A stretch of 12,458 bases of DNA from Thermoplasmata archaeon (GTDB taxonomy: Archaea > Thermoplasmatota > Thermoplasmata > Lutacidiplasmatales > UBA184), in NCBI GenBank assembly GCA_030043545.1, contig JASHXM010000222.1, positions 1 to 12,458 on the forward strand. Reading direction: 5' to 3'. Below the pieces are notes generated by a model. The model did no database searches and was not told the origin of the DNA. It saw nothing but the letters and a program-made list of their open reading frames with translations. Below, one piece after another: positions 1 to 7,195 of this stretch. Each line of letters starts with the position of its first letter. Position 1 is the stretch's first letter. The translations under genes and the position numbers were made by a program.

Positions 1-6
1 TTAACT
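1..6 (+). promoter_or_regulatory. Possible TATA-like box of the MMPL gene
   Basis: TTAACT lies about 20 nt before the GTG start at 24. The spacing roughly fits a leaderless archaeal transcript, as at other genes in this window. The box is cut by the window edge, so the upstream BRE cannot be judged. Confidence 0.25.
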
Positions 7-23
7 CCCGTCGCCCGCGGAAT

Positions 24-3000
24 GTGAGCACACGGCCCGCGCATGCGTCGGATGGAGGTGGTCGACGGTTCGCGGCGCTCGGCCGCTGGATCGCTCGTCA
101 CCCCTGGTACCCGGTCGTCTTCTGGGTCGCCTTGCTCGTCGTCTGCGTTCCGTTCCTCCCGTTGCTCGGGTCGGTCACGACCAACTCGACCGACACCGTC
201 CCGTCGGCCGCGCCGAGCGCCGAGGCGGCCGCCCGGCTCGCGACACTGTTCCCCAACCAGAGCGGCGGCTCCGCGGCGACCGTGCTGCTGTACGGTCCAT
301 CGCTTGTCGACGCTCACGGTCAGCGGGCCGTCCTGAACGTCAGCGCCAACCTGTCGTCCGACCGGGGGCTCTCCGACATCGCGTCGGTCGAGACGGTCTA
401 CTCGGTCTACGCGTCGTATCTCGCCGGGGAGGTCCGGCTGGCCGGCGGCGCGCTGGGCGCCGCCCTCGCGGCGTCGCCCAGCCTCCCGGTCGCGGTCAAC
501 GCGTCGAGCGCGCTCCTCTGGGGGCCGCCAGCCACGTTCCTCGCCGCCTGGGAGGCTCGGATCGCGAACGTATCGAAGACACCGGCCGAGTGGGACTATC
601 CCGCGTACCGCTCGGTCGCTGCGAACAGCTCGAGCGCATCCCTCACGGTCCTCAACGACTTCTACGCTCAGTTCAACCAAACGTTGGGGTGCGCGGCGGA
701 CGCCGTCCCCGGACCGGTGTCGGGCTGCGCGGACAACGCGACGCGGGCGGGCGTCGGGCCGAGCCTCGCCTCGATCGTCCCGGCGGCGCTGCTCCCGGTC
801 TCGCCCACGGTGCTCGACTCGCTCGGGGTGCTCAACGCGAGCCAGACCGGGGCGCAGCGCACGGCATCCACGCTGTTCTTGTCGGTGACGAGCGGGCTCC
901 CCGCGCGCTGGTTCGCGACGGTCTGGGCGGCGTACCCGGGCGACGCGGCGACCGGGTCCGCCCGGCTCGCCTTCGCGGACCGCCTGATCGCGACCACGAC
1001 CCTGGCGGCCGAGCCGCTGCCGGTCCCGCCGGCGATCGCCGGGCAGTTCGTCGACGCCGCGGGGACCGCCTCGATCGTGGAGGTGTCGTTCTCCGTCGCC
1101 GATGACTACACGAACGCGAGCGGCGGCGACCCCGTCTACGCCGACCTCGGTCCGATCACGTCGCTCTCGCAGTCGGTCGCTCGCGCCTCCGACCGCTCGG
1201 GAGCGATCCAGGTCGCGGTCACGGGCCCCGCCCCGTTGGACCAGCTCACGCAGCAGGCGGTCGACTCATCGCTCGCCCTCGTCCTGCCGCTGACCGTGGG
1301 CCTCCTGCTCGGGATCTCGATGGCGTACTTCCGGTCCCCGCTGACGCCGATGGTGACGTTCGCAGGGCTCGGGATCGCGCTCGTCCTCGGCCTCGGCGGC
1401 ACGGTGCTGATCGGGACGCTGATCGAGCACGTCGACTCGACCGCCCTCACCCTCGAGGAGGTGTTCGTCCTCGGCGTCGGGACCGACTACTCGATCTTCC
1501 TCGTCGCCCGATACCGCGAGGAGCTCGTCCGCGGCCGCTCGTCGGCGGAGGCGGTCGAGACGGCGATGCGCTGGGCGGGCCAGTCCGTGGCGACCAGCGG
1601 ATCCACCGCGATCCTCGTCACGGTCGCCCTCGCGGCGAGCGGCGTCGCGCTCCTCGCCCAGTGGGGGCTCGTCCTCAGCGTCGCCATCCTGATCACGATG
1701 CTCCTCTCGCTGACGCTCGTCCCGGCCGCGCTCACGCTCATCGGCCCCCGGATCTTCTGGCCGACGACGGGCGCGCGGTTCCACCGACAGGCGACCCGGG
1801 CGCGCGACCGGGCGGCCCGAGGGGCGACGTACTTCCACCGGGCGGGCCGCCTCTCGGAGCGGCGGGCCGGCCCGATCGTGGGCGCGGTGCTGCTCGTCTC
1901 CGTCCCGCTCGTGGTGATCGCGCTGAGCGTCCAGGTGTCGTACGACTACTACGGGCAGCTCCCCGCGGGCCACCCGGCGACCGACGGACTCGCCGACCTC
2001 GACCGGTACTTTGGCCCCGGCTTCGCCACCCCGTCGTACGCCCTCGTCACCTTCTCGCATCCGCTGATCGGCCCGGCGAATGCGACGAACGCGGTCGAGT
2101 TCGGGGACCTGGCGAACTTAACGTCGATCGCCCAGCGAACCTCGGGGATCGCGAGCGTCGGATCGCCCGTCGGTCCGGACGGGGCGCCCCGGTCCGAGTG
2201 GGTCAATCTGTCGACCCTCCCGCCGGCCGTTCGCGCGAATCTCTTGGGGTTGCTGTCGGGATCGCTCGGCGCGGACGGGGCGACGGTCCTCGTGTCGCTG
2301 GTCACCTCCGCGACGGGGCTCTCCCAGTCGGCCGTCGGGGCGATCCAGTCGGTCGACACGGCGTGGAGCGGGTACTCCGCCTCGCACCCCGAGATCGAGT
2401 CGATCGAGTACGGGGGCGCGGCGCCGACGATCCGGGACCTCGCCGCGGAGACGACGACGGCGACCGAGCTGATGCTCGTCGCGGTCGCGATCGGCCTCAT
2501 CGCGGTGCTCGTCGTGGTCCTCCGCTCGTGGATCATCGCGCTGCTCGCGATCGGGACGATCGGGCTCTCCATCGCCTGGTCCTGGGCGATCAGCGACCTC
2601 GTCTTCGACCGGCTGCTCGGCTTCCCGCTGTTCTTCTACGTGCGGACGATCCTGATCATGCTCGTCCTCGGCCTCGGGATCGACTACAACATCTTCCTGC
2701 TGACCCGGGTGCGCGAGGAGCGGATGGCCGGTCGCAGCTCCGGCGGGGCGGCGACCGAGGCCGTGGCGCGGACCGGGGGGATCATCACCGCGGCCGCCGT
2801 GATCCTGGCGAGCGCGTTCGGGGCGCTCCTCGTGGCGGAGTTCACGCTCATCCGGGCGATCGGCTTCGCCGTCGCGATCGCGGTCATCCTCGACGCGATG
2901 GTCGTCCGCACGTACCTCGTCCCCTCGGCGCTCCAGCTGCTCGGGGACCGGGTCTGGAGCCTCTCGGGCCGCCGGCCCCGGACGACGGGCCCGGTCCGAC

Positions 3001-3041
3001 GGCCGGCGCCCGGGGGCGAGTCGCCGCCGCCTACGCCTTGA
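24..3041 (+). CDS. MMPL/RND-family 12-TM transporter
   Basis: This is a 1005-residue membrane protein of the MMPL branch of the RND superfamily, probably a proton-driven exporter of lipids or other hydrophobic compounds; the substrate cannot be read from the sequence. The fold is two repeats: TM1 at about 28-48, a large outer loop 49-414, TM2-6 at about 415-575, a basic cytoplasmic linker 576-614, TM7 at about 615-636, a second outer loop 637-812, and TM8-12 at about 814-968. The proton-relay Asp-Tyr pairs typical of MmpL3-type pumps occur in both halves: GVGTDYSIFL (D488/Y489, TM4) and GLGIDYNIFL (D887/Y888, TM10). Loop 1 holds the protein's only cysteines outside TM1 (C223, C235), which could form a disulfide. 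Fourteen N-X-S/T sequons lie in the two outer loops. The start is GTG at 24, with no nearby in-frame alternative; it overlaps an ATG at 22 that is followed at once by TGA. The 3' end overlaps the convergent bcp gene by 11 bp. The family call is firm. Confidence 0.93.
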   Translation: MSTRPAHASDGGGRRFAALGRWIARHPWYPVVFWVALLVVCVPFLPLLGSVTTNSTDTVPSAAPSAEAAARLATLFPNQSGGSAATVLLYGPSLVDAHGQRAVLNVSANLSSDRGLSDIASVETVYSVYASYLAGEVRLAGGALGAALAASPSLPVAVNASSALLWGPPATFLAAWEARIANVSKTPAEWDYPAYRSVAANSSSASLTVLNDFYAQFNQTLGCAADAVPGPVSGCADNATRAGVGPSLASIVPAALLPVSPTVLDSLGVLNASQTGAQRTASTLFLSVTSGLPARWFATVWAAYPGDAATGSARLAFADRLIATTTLAAEPLPVPPAIAGQFVDAAGTASIVEVSFSVADDYTNASGGDPVYADLGPITSLSQSVARASDRSGAIQVAVTGPAPLDQLTQQAVDSSLALVLPLTVGLLLGISMAYFRSPLTPMVTFAGLGIALVLGLGGTVLIGTLIEHVDSTALTLEEVFVLGVGTDYSIFLVARYREELVRGRSSAEAVETAMRWAGQSVATSGSTAILVTVALAASGVALLAQWGLVLSVAILITMLLSLTLVPAALTLIGPRIFWPTTGARFHRQATRARDRAARGATYFHRAGRLSERRAGPIVGAVLLVSVPLVVIALSVQVSYDYYGQLPAGHPATDGLADLDRYFGPGFATPSYALVTFSHPLIGPANATNAVEFGDLANLTSIAQRTSGIASVGSPVGPDGAPRSEWVNLSTLPPAVRANLLGLLSGSLGADGATVLVSLVTSATGLSQSAVGAIQSVDTAWSGYSASHPEIESIEYGGAAPTIRDLAAETTTATELMLVAVAIGLIAVLVVVLRSWIIALLAIGTIGLSIAWSWAISDLVFDRLLGFPLFFYVRTILIMLVLGLGIDYNIFLLTRVREERMAGRSSGGAATEAVARTGGIITAAAVILASAFGALLVAEFTLIRAIGFAVAIAVILDAMVVRTYLVPSALQLLGDRVWSLSGRRPRTTGPVRRPAPGGESPPPTP

Positions 3042-3471
3042 GGAAGCGGGCGCGGGCGCGGTCGACGTGCGGATCGGGCGACGACGTGTCGACGACCTCC
3101 TCGACGGTGCCGCCCTTGCCGATCAGGAACGACACCCGGCGAGCGGTCCCGCGGGGGCCCAGGACGCCGTACGCGGTCGAGACCGCCTTCGTGGAGTCGG
3201 CGATCAGCGGGAAGGCGAGCCCGTACTTCCCGGCGAACGCCTTCTGCGCTGGGCAGTCGTCGACGCTGACGCCGACGATCTTGACGCCGCCCGCGGCGAA
3301 CTCGCCCAGGTGGCTCTGGAACCCCTTCGACTCGATCGTGCAGCCGGGCGTGTCGGCCTTCGGGTAGAAGTAGAGGACGACCGGGCTCCCCCGCAGCGAG
3401 GAGAGGCGGAACGGCTTCCCGTCCTGGTCGGGCGCTTCGAACTCCGGTGCGGCGGCTCCCGCGGCGATCAT
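3031..3471 (-). CDS. bcp: Peroxiredoxin, Bcp/PrxQ family
   Basis: This 146-residue thiol peroxidase reduces hydrogen peroxide and organic hydroperoxides in the cytoplasm. The peroxidatic cysteine is C44 in YPKADTPGCT, the Bcp/PrxQ active-site signature, with T41 and P42 of the Px3T/SxxC-type motif. The length is normal for the family. The usual resolving cysteine five residues later (C50 in E. coli Bcp) is absent, since position 49 is Lys. The only other cysteine is C73 in SVDDCPAQK, at the start of helix 3 and about seven residues before the alternative resolving cysteine of Xanthomonas-type PrxQ. The enzyme could therefore use C73 or act as a 1-Cys peroxidase. The ATG at 3471 lies 28 nt downstream of a TATA-like box. 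The gene follows the RAM-domain gene on the same strand after 52 bp but has its own box. Its 3' end overlaps the transporter gene. Confidence 0.93.
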   Translation of the reverse strand: MIAAGAAAPEFEAPDQDGKPFRLSSLRGSPVVLYFYPKADTPGCTIESKGFQSHLGEFAAGGVKIVGVSVDDCPAQKAFAGKYGLAFPLIADSTKAVSTAYGVLGPRGTARRVSFLIGKGGTVEEVVDTSSPDPHVDRARARFLKA

Positions 3472-3493
3472 CGTCGATGCGAGGGGGCGACCC

Positions 3494-3502
3494 CTCTTTA
3501 CT
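3494..3502 (-). promoter_or_regulatory. TATA-like box of bcp
   Basis: Read on the minus strand this is AGTAAAGAG, centred about 28 nt before the bcp ATG. It is the only AT-rich stretch in the 52-bp gap to the upstream gene. The spacing implies a leaderless or nearly leaderless transcript. Confidence 0.5.
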
Positions 3503-3523
3503 CCGGCGCCCGGGAGCGCGCCG

Positions 3524-3760
3524 TTAGACGGTCGAGACGGTGACGAGCGTCTCGGTCGACTTGATCCCGGCGGTCCGGCGGATCTTGTGGACGACGATGT
3601 CGAGCGCCTGGTTGATCTGCGGCGCCTCGACCTTCACGATCAGGTCGAACGGACCGGTGACCGCCTGCACCTCGGTGACCCCCGCGATCCCGCGTACGCG
3701 GCGGACGACCTCGTCGATCTTGCCCATCTCGGTCTCGACGAGGAGGTAGAGCGTCTCCAT
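3524..3760 (-). CDS. Stand-alone Lrp/AsnC ligand-binding (RAM) domain protein
   Basis: This 78-residue protein matches the C-terminal effector-binding domain of Lrp/AsnC regulators (the AsnC_trans_reg/RAM fold, beta-alpha-beta-beta-alpha-beta). It has the typical VTGPFDLIVKVEA core and the closing GIKSTETLVTV strand. No DNA-binding helix-turn-helix precedes it: the upstream sequence to the divergent cysS promoter is non-coding. Such 'SARP/RAM-only' proteins are common in archaea. They form dimers or octamers that bind amino acids and may act by partnering with full-length Lrp proteins. The ligand is not predictable here. The start is ATG at 3760, which leaves an almost exact one-domain protein. 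It lies upstream of bcp on the same strand and divergent from cysS, so a link to cysteine or redox state is conceivable but unproven. Confidence 0.88.
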   Translation of the reverse strand: METLYLLVETEMGKIDEVVRRVRGIAGVTEVQAVTGPFDLIVKVEAPQINQALDIVVHKIRRTAGIKSTETLVTVSTV

Positions 3761-3788
3761 CCGGACGCCCGGCCGACGAACGGGCGGC

Positions 3789-3796
3789 TCTTCAAC
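3789..3796 (-). promoter_or_regulatory. Weak TATA-like box of the RAM-domain gene
   Basis: On the minus strand GTTGAAGA is centred about 32 nt before the ATG at 3760. It is a poor match to a TATA box, but it is the most AT-rich stretch available, and the box before the small membrane genes (CTTGAAC) looks similar. Confidence 0.3.
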
Positions 3797-3835
3797 CTAG
3801 CGGGGCCGCCGTCGCGGCGGCGCCTCCGTCCCGAA

Positions 3836-3843
3836 ACGTTATC
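3836..3843 (+). promoter_or_regulatory. TATA-like box of cysS
   Basis: ACGTTATC, preceded by a purine-rich CGAA that could serve as BRE, is centred about 32 nt before the ATG at 3872. No Shine-Dalgarno sequence lies before the ATG. The box supports the 3872 start over longer in-frame extensions, which would run through the promoter and the divergent gene. Confidence 0.5.
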
Positions 3844-3871
3844 CCCCGTCTCCCGACGCTCCCGCCCGGCG

Positions 3872-5089
3872 ATGGAGCTCGCGCTCGTCGACGCGCTCAC
3901 CGGGCGTCGGATGGAGGTGCGCCCCACCGCCGGCCCGGCGATCCGGCTCTACGTCTGCGGACCGACCGTCTACGACGCGGCCCACGTCGGCCACGCCTCG
4001 ACGTACCTGTACTTCGACGTCGTGCGTCGGTTCCTGGAGGCGGAGGGCCGACGCGTCCGCCACGTGATGAACGTCACGGACGTGGAGGACAAGATCGACC
4101 GGCGCGCCGCCGCGCTGGGGACCACCCCCCGGGCGCTCGCCCGACGGGAGGAGGCCGCCTTTGTCCGCGACCTGGTCGCGCTCGGCGTCCGGCTGCCCGA
4201 GGCCCGCCCGCGCGCGAGCGACTACGTGCCGGCGATGGTCGCGGTCGGTCGCGCCCTCGCCCGGACGGGGCGGGTCGAGCGACGGGGCGACGAGTGGTAC
4301 TACGTCCCGCCGCCCCGCGCGGCCGGCGAGAACTTCCTGTCGGGCCGGGACCTCGCCGCCCACGCCGTCGACGAGCCGACCCACCCGTTCCGCGCCGAGC
4401 CGGGGGACGGCCGCTCGTTCCAGGTCTGGAAGCGCCAAGGCCCCCCCCTCCCGTCGTGGGAGAGCCCGTGGGGTCGGGGCGTCCCGGGCTGGCACTTGGA
4501 GTGCTTCGCGATGGCGGAGCGGCTCCTCGGCGTGCCCGTCGACCTCCACGGCGGCGGCCGGGACCTCGCCTATCCGCACCACTACGCCGAGAACGAGGTC
4601 GCGCTGGAGCTCGAGGGCCGGACGTTCTCGCGCGTCTACCTCCACACCGGGTTCGTCCTCCAGGACGGGGCGAAGATGTCGAAATCGACCGGCAACCTCG
4701 TCCTCCTCCGTCGAGCGCTCGCCGAGTACGGCCGGTCCGGTCTCCGGTGGTACCTGCTGGGCCGTCCGTACCGCGAGCGGCTCGCCTGGGACGACCGCGA
4801 CGCCGCCCGGGCCCGGGAGGAGGCCGCGACCGTTCGGGCGCTCATCCGACGATGGATCGCCCCCGGAGGGAGCGGCCGGGGCCGGGCCACGACGGTCCGG
4901 GCCGTCGCCGAGGCGGTCCGTCGGGAGCTCGCCGGGGGGCTGCGGACCGACCGGGCGCTCGGACGACTTCGATCGTTCGGGCGCGCGCTCGCCCGGGACC
5001 CGAGCGGGCGGCTCGCCCGCGGCGAGCGGCCCGCCGCCGTCGCGGCGCTCCGGGGGATCGAGGAGCGGCTCGGGATCGAGCTGCGCTAG
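3872..5089 (+). CDS. cysS: Cysteinyl-tRNA synthetase, compact form
   Basis: This 405-residue class I synthetase activates cysteine with ATP and loads it onto tRNA-Cys. All the hallmarks are present: YVCGPTVYD with the zinc ligand C29, the HIGH-type motif HVGH (38-41), the second zinc cysteine C211 in GWHLECFAM, the histidine pair H236/H237, and KMSKS (268-272). Two features are unusual. The zinc-site segment reads PHHYAENE, two residues longer than the common PHHENE, so the fourth ligand may be E240 or E242. The protein is also about 55 residues shorter than the 461-residue E. coli enzyme, with the loss in the C-terminal anticodon-binding part. The reading frame is open well upstream, but the start at 3872 fits the family N-terminus and the TATA-like box. 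The last codon overlaps the convergent thiolase gene. Confidence 0.96.
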   Translation: MELALVDALTGRRMEVRPTAGPAIRLYVCGPTVYDAAHVGHASTYLYFDVVRRFLEAEGRRVRHVMNVTDVEDKIDRRAAALGTTPRALARREEAAFVRDLVALGVRLPEARPRASDYVPAMVAVGRALARTGRVERRGDEWYYVPPPRAAGENFLSGRDLAAHAVDEPTHPFRAEPGDGRSFQVWKRQGPPLPSWESPWGRGVPGWHLECFAMAERLLGVPVDLHGGGRDLAYPHHYAENEVALELEGRTFSRVYLHTGFVLQDGAKMSKSTGNLVLLRRALAEYGRSGLRWYLLGRPYRERLAWDDRDAARAREEAATVRALIRRWIAPGGSGRGRATTVRAVAEAVRRELAGGLRTDRALGRLRSFGRALARDPSGRLARGERPAAVAALRGIEERLGIELR

Positions 5090-6291
5090 ACGGGGCTCCG
5101 CTCGACGGCGACGCTCAGGCCGTTCCCGCCGCCCATGCACAGGGTGGCGAGGCCGAGGTGCCCGCCGGACCGGATCAGCTCGTGGAGCAGCGTGACGACG
5201 ATCCGGGCGCCGCTCGCCCCGATCGGGTGACCCAGGGCGATCGCGCCGCCGTTGACGTTGAACTGCTCGTCGGAGAAGCCGAACGCCCGTTGGACCGCGA
5301 TCGACGCCGAGGCGTACGCCTCGTTGTGCTCGACCCGGTCGAACTGCTTCGCCTCGAGACCGGTCCGCTCCAAGTGGCGACGGACCGTCGGGATCGGCGA
5401 CTCCATGACGTCGCGGGGGTGAACACCGCTTTCGGCGTAGGAGTGGATCCAGCCGATCGGCGTGCGGCCCGACCGGGCGACCTCGGCGGCGCTCGCCAGC
5501 ACGAGCGCGGCGGCGCCGTCGGAGAGCTTCGACGAGTTGCCCGCGGTGAGGACCCCGGTGGGCGCGAACACCGGCTTGAGGCGCGCCAGTCCCTCCATCG
5601 TCGTGTCGGCGCGGGGCGCCTCGTCGTGGTCGAGGCCGAGCGTCGGCGCGGACGGATCCGGCGGCACGGCCACGAGCTCGGAGGCGAACGTCCCGGCCGC
5701 CACCGCGCGGGCGGCGCGCAGGTGGCTCTGGAGCCCGAAGGCGTCGACCTCCGCGCGGGTGAGTCCGAGCTTCTTCGCGATCCGTTCTCCGGTGAGGCCC
5801 ATGATCTCGTGGTCGTCGTACGCGTCGATCAGCGAGTCCTGCTGCATCCCGTCGACGAGCGCGTGCGGGCCGGGCGGCGAGCCCCATCGCATCCGTCCGT
5901 CGAGGAGGTACGGGGCGACCGACATGCTCTCCATCCCGCCGACCAGCACCCGGTCGAACTCGCCGGCCCGGATCGCCGTCGCGCCCCACTGGAGCGCCTT
6001 CATCCCGGAGCCGCAGACCATGTTGACCGTCGCCGCCCCCACCGTGTCCGGGATGCCGGCGCCGCGCAGCACCTGCCGGGCGGGGTTCTGGCCGACCCCG
6101 GCCTGGATCGCCTCGCCGAACAGCACCTCCTCGATCTCGGCCGGCTGGAGTCCCGCGCGCTCGATCGCGGCGCGGGCGGCGAGGGTACCGAGGGCCGGCG
6201 CCCGGACGTACTTGAGGGAGCCGCCGAACCGACCGATCGGCGTGCGGACGGCGGAGAGGATCGCGACCCGACGGTCGGAGGGGGCGTTCAC
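5086..6291 (-). CDS. Acetyl-CoA C-acetyltransferase (thiolase)
   Basis: This 401-residue thiolase condenses two acetyl-CoA to acetoacetyl-CoA or runs the reverse cleavage of 3-ketoacyl-CoA. The catalytic set of the classical (Zoogloea/PhaA-like) family is complete: nucleophile C93 in NMVCGSGMKAL, N323 in EHNEAYAS, H355 in GGAIALGHPIGASG, and C385 in TLCMGGGNG. The length matches the family. It is the classical C-H-C type and not the archaeal thiolase that works in a complex with HMG-CoA synthase and a DUF35 protein. A role in fatty-acid or ketoacid oxidation, or in polyester or ketone metabolism, is therefore as likely as mevalonate synthesis. The start is GTG at 6291, set by the conserved N-terminus and a TATA-like box 27 nt upstream. 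PCNA lies upstream on the same strand, but separate promoters make co-transcription uncertain. Confidence 0.95.
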   Translation of the reverse strand: MNAPSDRRVAILSAVRTPIGRFGGSLKYVRAPALGTLAARAAIERAGLQPAEIEEVLFGEAIQAGVGQNPARQVLRGAGIPDTVGAATVNMVCGSGMKALQWGATAIRAGEFDRVLVGGMESMSVAPYLLDGRMRWGSPPGPHALVDGMQQDSLIDAYDDHEIMGLTGERIAKKLGLTRAEVDAFGLQSHLRAARAVAAGTFASELVAVPPDPSAPTLGLDHDEAPRADTTMEGLARLKPVFAPTGVLTAGNSSKLSDGAAALVLASAAEVARSGRTPIGWIHSYAESGVHPRDVMESPIPTVRRHLERTGLEAKQFDRVEHNEAYASASIAVQRAFGFSDEQFNVNGGAIALGHPIGASGARIVVTLLHELIRSGGHLGLATLCMGGGNGLSVAVERSPV

Positions 6292-6313
6292 GGCCCGCGC
6301 GCGAACCGCGTTC

Positions 6314-6323
6314 GCATAATAGG
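6314..6323 (-). promoter_or_regulatory. TATA-like box of the thiolase gene
   Basis: On the minus strand CCTATTATGC is centred about 27 nt before the GTG at 6291. It is a strong AT-rich island in the 73-bp gap after PCNA. It supports an independent, probably leaderless thiolase transcript and the choice of GTG as start. Confidence 0.6.
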
Positions 6324-6364
6324 CGTTCCGCCCGGGGCCGGCCGCCGACGGCGGCGGGAGCCGC

Positions 6365-7096
6365 TCAGTCCTCTTCGACGCGCGGCGCGAGGAGGTACCG
6401 GCCCTCGCCCCGTCCCGCGCCCATGGAGAACTCGATCTTGAGCGGGTACTCGTTGCCGACGTGGAGCGTCGTCTCGTCAGCGACGATCGACTTCACCATG
6501 CCGGAGAAGAAGTCGAGCGGGTACATGCTCTTCACCGACTCCTTGACCTCGAGCCGGCTCAGCGAGTCCTTCGGGATGCGGAGATCGAGCCGATCGGTGT
6601 CGCCTTCCGAGTGCATGATGAACGCGTCGGGCTCGAGCGCCAGGGTGACGTGGTCGGTGAAGCTCTCGCTGCCCCGGATCCCCTGGCGGACGTCCTCCGT
6701 CTTGACCGTCACGGAGGCGGGAGGGCTCACGTTCGGCACCTTGGGGTCGGTGATGCCGGCCGGGTCGACGACCGCCATCTGGCGCGTCACGCGGCCGACG
6801 GACGCCACCAGGCGGTTCTTCCCGTCGAACTGGAGGTCGATGATGTCGCCCGGCTTCGACAGCCGGAGCACCTCCTTGAGCTTCTCGACGTCGACGCCGA
6901 TCTCGGTCGGCTCGCCGGTGAACTCCTCGAAGACGGCCTTCTGGAGCTTCAAGACGAGCATCGCCACGTGCGACGGGTCGACCGCCTTCGCCTCGACCCC
7001 GTCCTTGGAGATCGACAGCTTCACCTCCGTGACGAGCGTGGAGACGACCTCGACGACCTCCCGGAGGGTCTCCATCTTGACTCGGAGTTTGAACAT
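6365..7096 (-). CDS. pcn: DNA polymerase sliding clamp (PCNA)
   Basis: This 243-residue ring-forming clamp encircles DNA and tethers the replicative polymerase, FEN1, ligase and other PIP-box proteins. The sequence has the expected two-fold layout: an N-terminal half with SKDGVEAKAVDPSHVAMLVL, an interdomain connector near KVPNVSPPAS, and a C-terminal half ending in PLKIEFSMGAGRGEGRYLLA, followed by an acidic RVEED tail. The length is typical of archaeal PCNA (about 245). The frame opens eight codons earlier, at an ATG at 7120, but the TATA-like box at 7129-7138 is too close to that codon. The ATG at 7096, which begins MFKLRV as family members do, is therefore the real start. The gene is divergent from alaX across a 99-bp gap. 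Only one copy lies in the window, and the sequence favours a homotrimeric clamp. Confidence 0.96.
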   Translation of the reverse strand: MFKLRVKMETLREVVEVVSTLVTEVKLSISKDGVEAKAVDPSHVAMLVLKLQKAVFEEFTGEPTEIGVDVEKLKEVLRLSKPGDIIDLQFDGKNRLVASVGRVTRQMAVVDPAGITDPKVPNVSPPASVTVKTEDVRQGIRGSESFTDHVTLALEPDAFIMHSEGDTDRLDLRIPKDSLSRLEVKESVKSMYPLDFFSGMVKSIVADETTLHVGNEYPLKIEFSMGAGRGEGRYLLAPRVEED

Positions 7097-7128
7097 CCAG
7101 CGCCCCGCGGCGCGCCACATCGGCCTTC

Positions 7129-7138
7129 GCTAAAAAGG
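7129..7138 (-). promoter_or_regulatory. TATA-like box of PCNA
   Basis: On the minus strand CCTTTTTAGC is centred about 37 nt before the ATG at 7096 and only about 13 nt before the alternative ATG at 7120. Because archaeal transcription starts about 25 nt past the box, it selects 7096 and implies a short leader of about 10 nt. Confidence 0.6.
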
Positions 7139-7165
7139 TTGCCGCGGCCGCCGGTCGGCGCAAGC

Positions 7166-7173
7166 GGTTTTCC
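7166..7173 (+). promoter_or_regulatory. TATA-like box of alaX
   Basis: GGTTTTCC is centred about 26 nt before the GTG at 7196. It is a modest match, but it is the only T-rich stretch on this side of the divergent gap. It supports a leaderless start at that GTG. Confidence 0.4.
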
Positions 7174-7195
7174 TCTCGCCCGGCTGCCCGGGACC

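Noticed and set aside
1661..3367. A 568-codon open frame overlapping the transporter and bcp genes
   Set aside because: It is out of frame with the transporter's membrane helices; the Arg/Gly/Pro-rich product has no domain.
4441..4448. A run of eight C in cysS as a possible frameshift or phase-variation tract
   Set aside because: The frame is intact on both sides (RQGPPLPSWESPW continues into GWHLEC), and a C-run of this size is unremarkable at this GC content.
3839..5989. A 716-codon open frame on the minus strand across cysS and the thiolase gene
   Set aside because: It is antisense or out of frame to two genes with complete catalytic motifs. Its product is an Arg/Pro/Gly-rich low-complexity string typical of shadow frames in very GC-rich DNA.
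4294..6441. A 715-codon open frame on the plus strand across cysS and the thiolase gene
   Set aside because: It has the same shadow composition, no recognisable domain, and covers genes on both strands.
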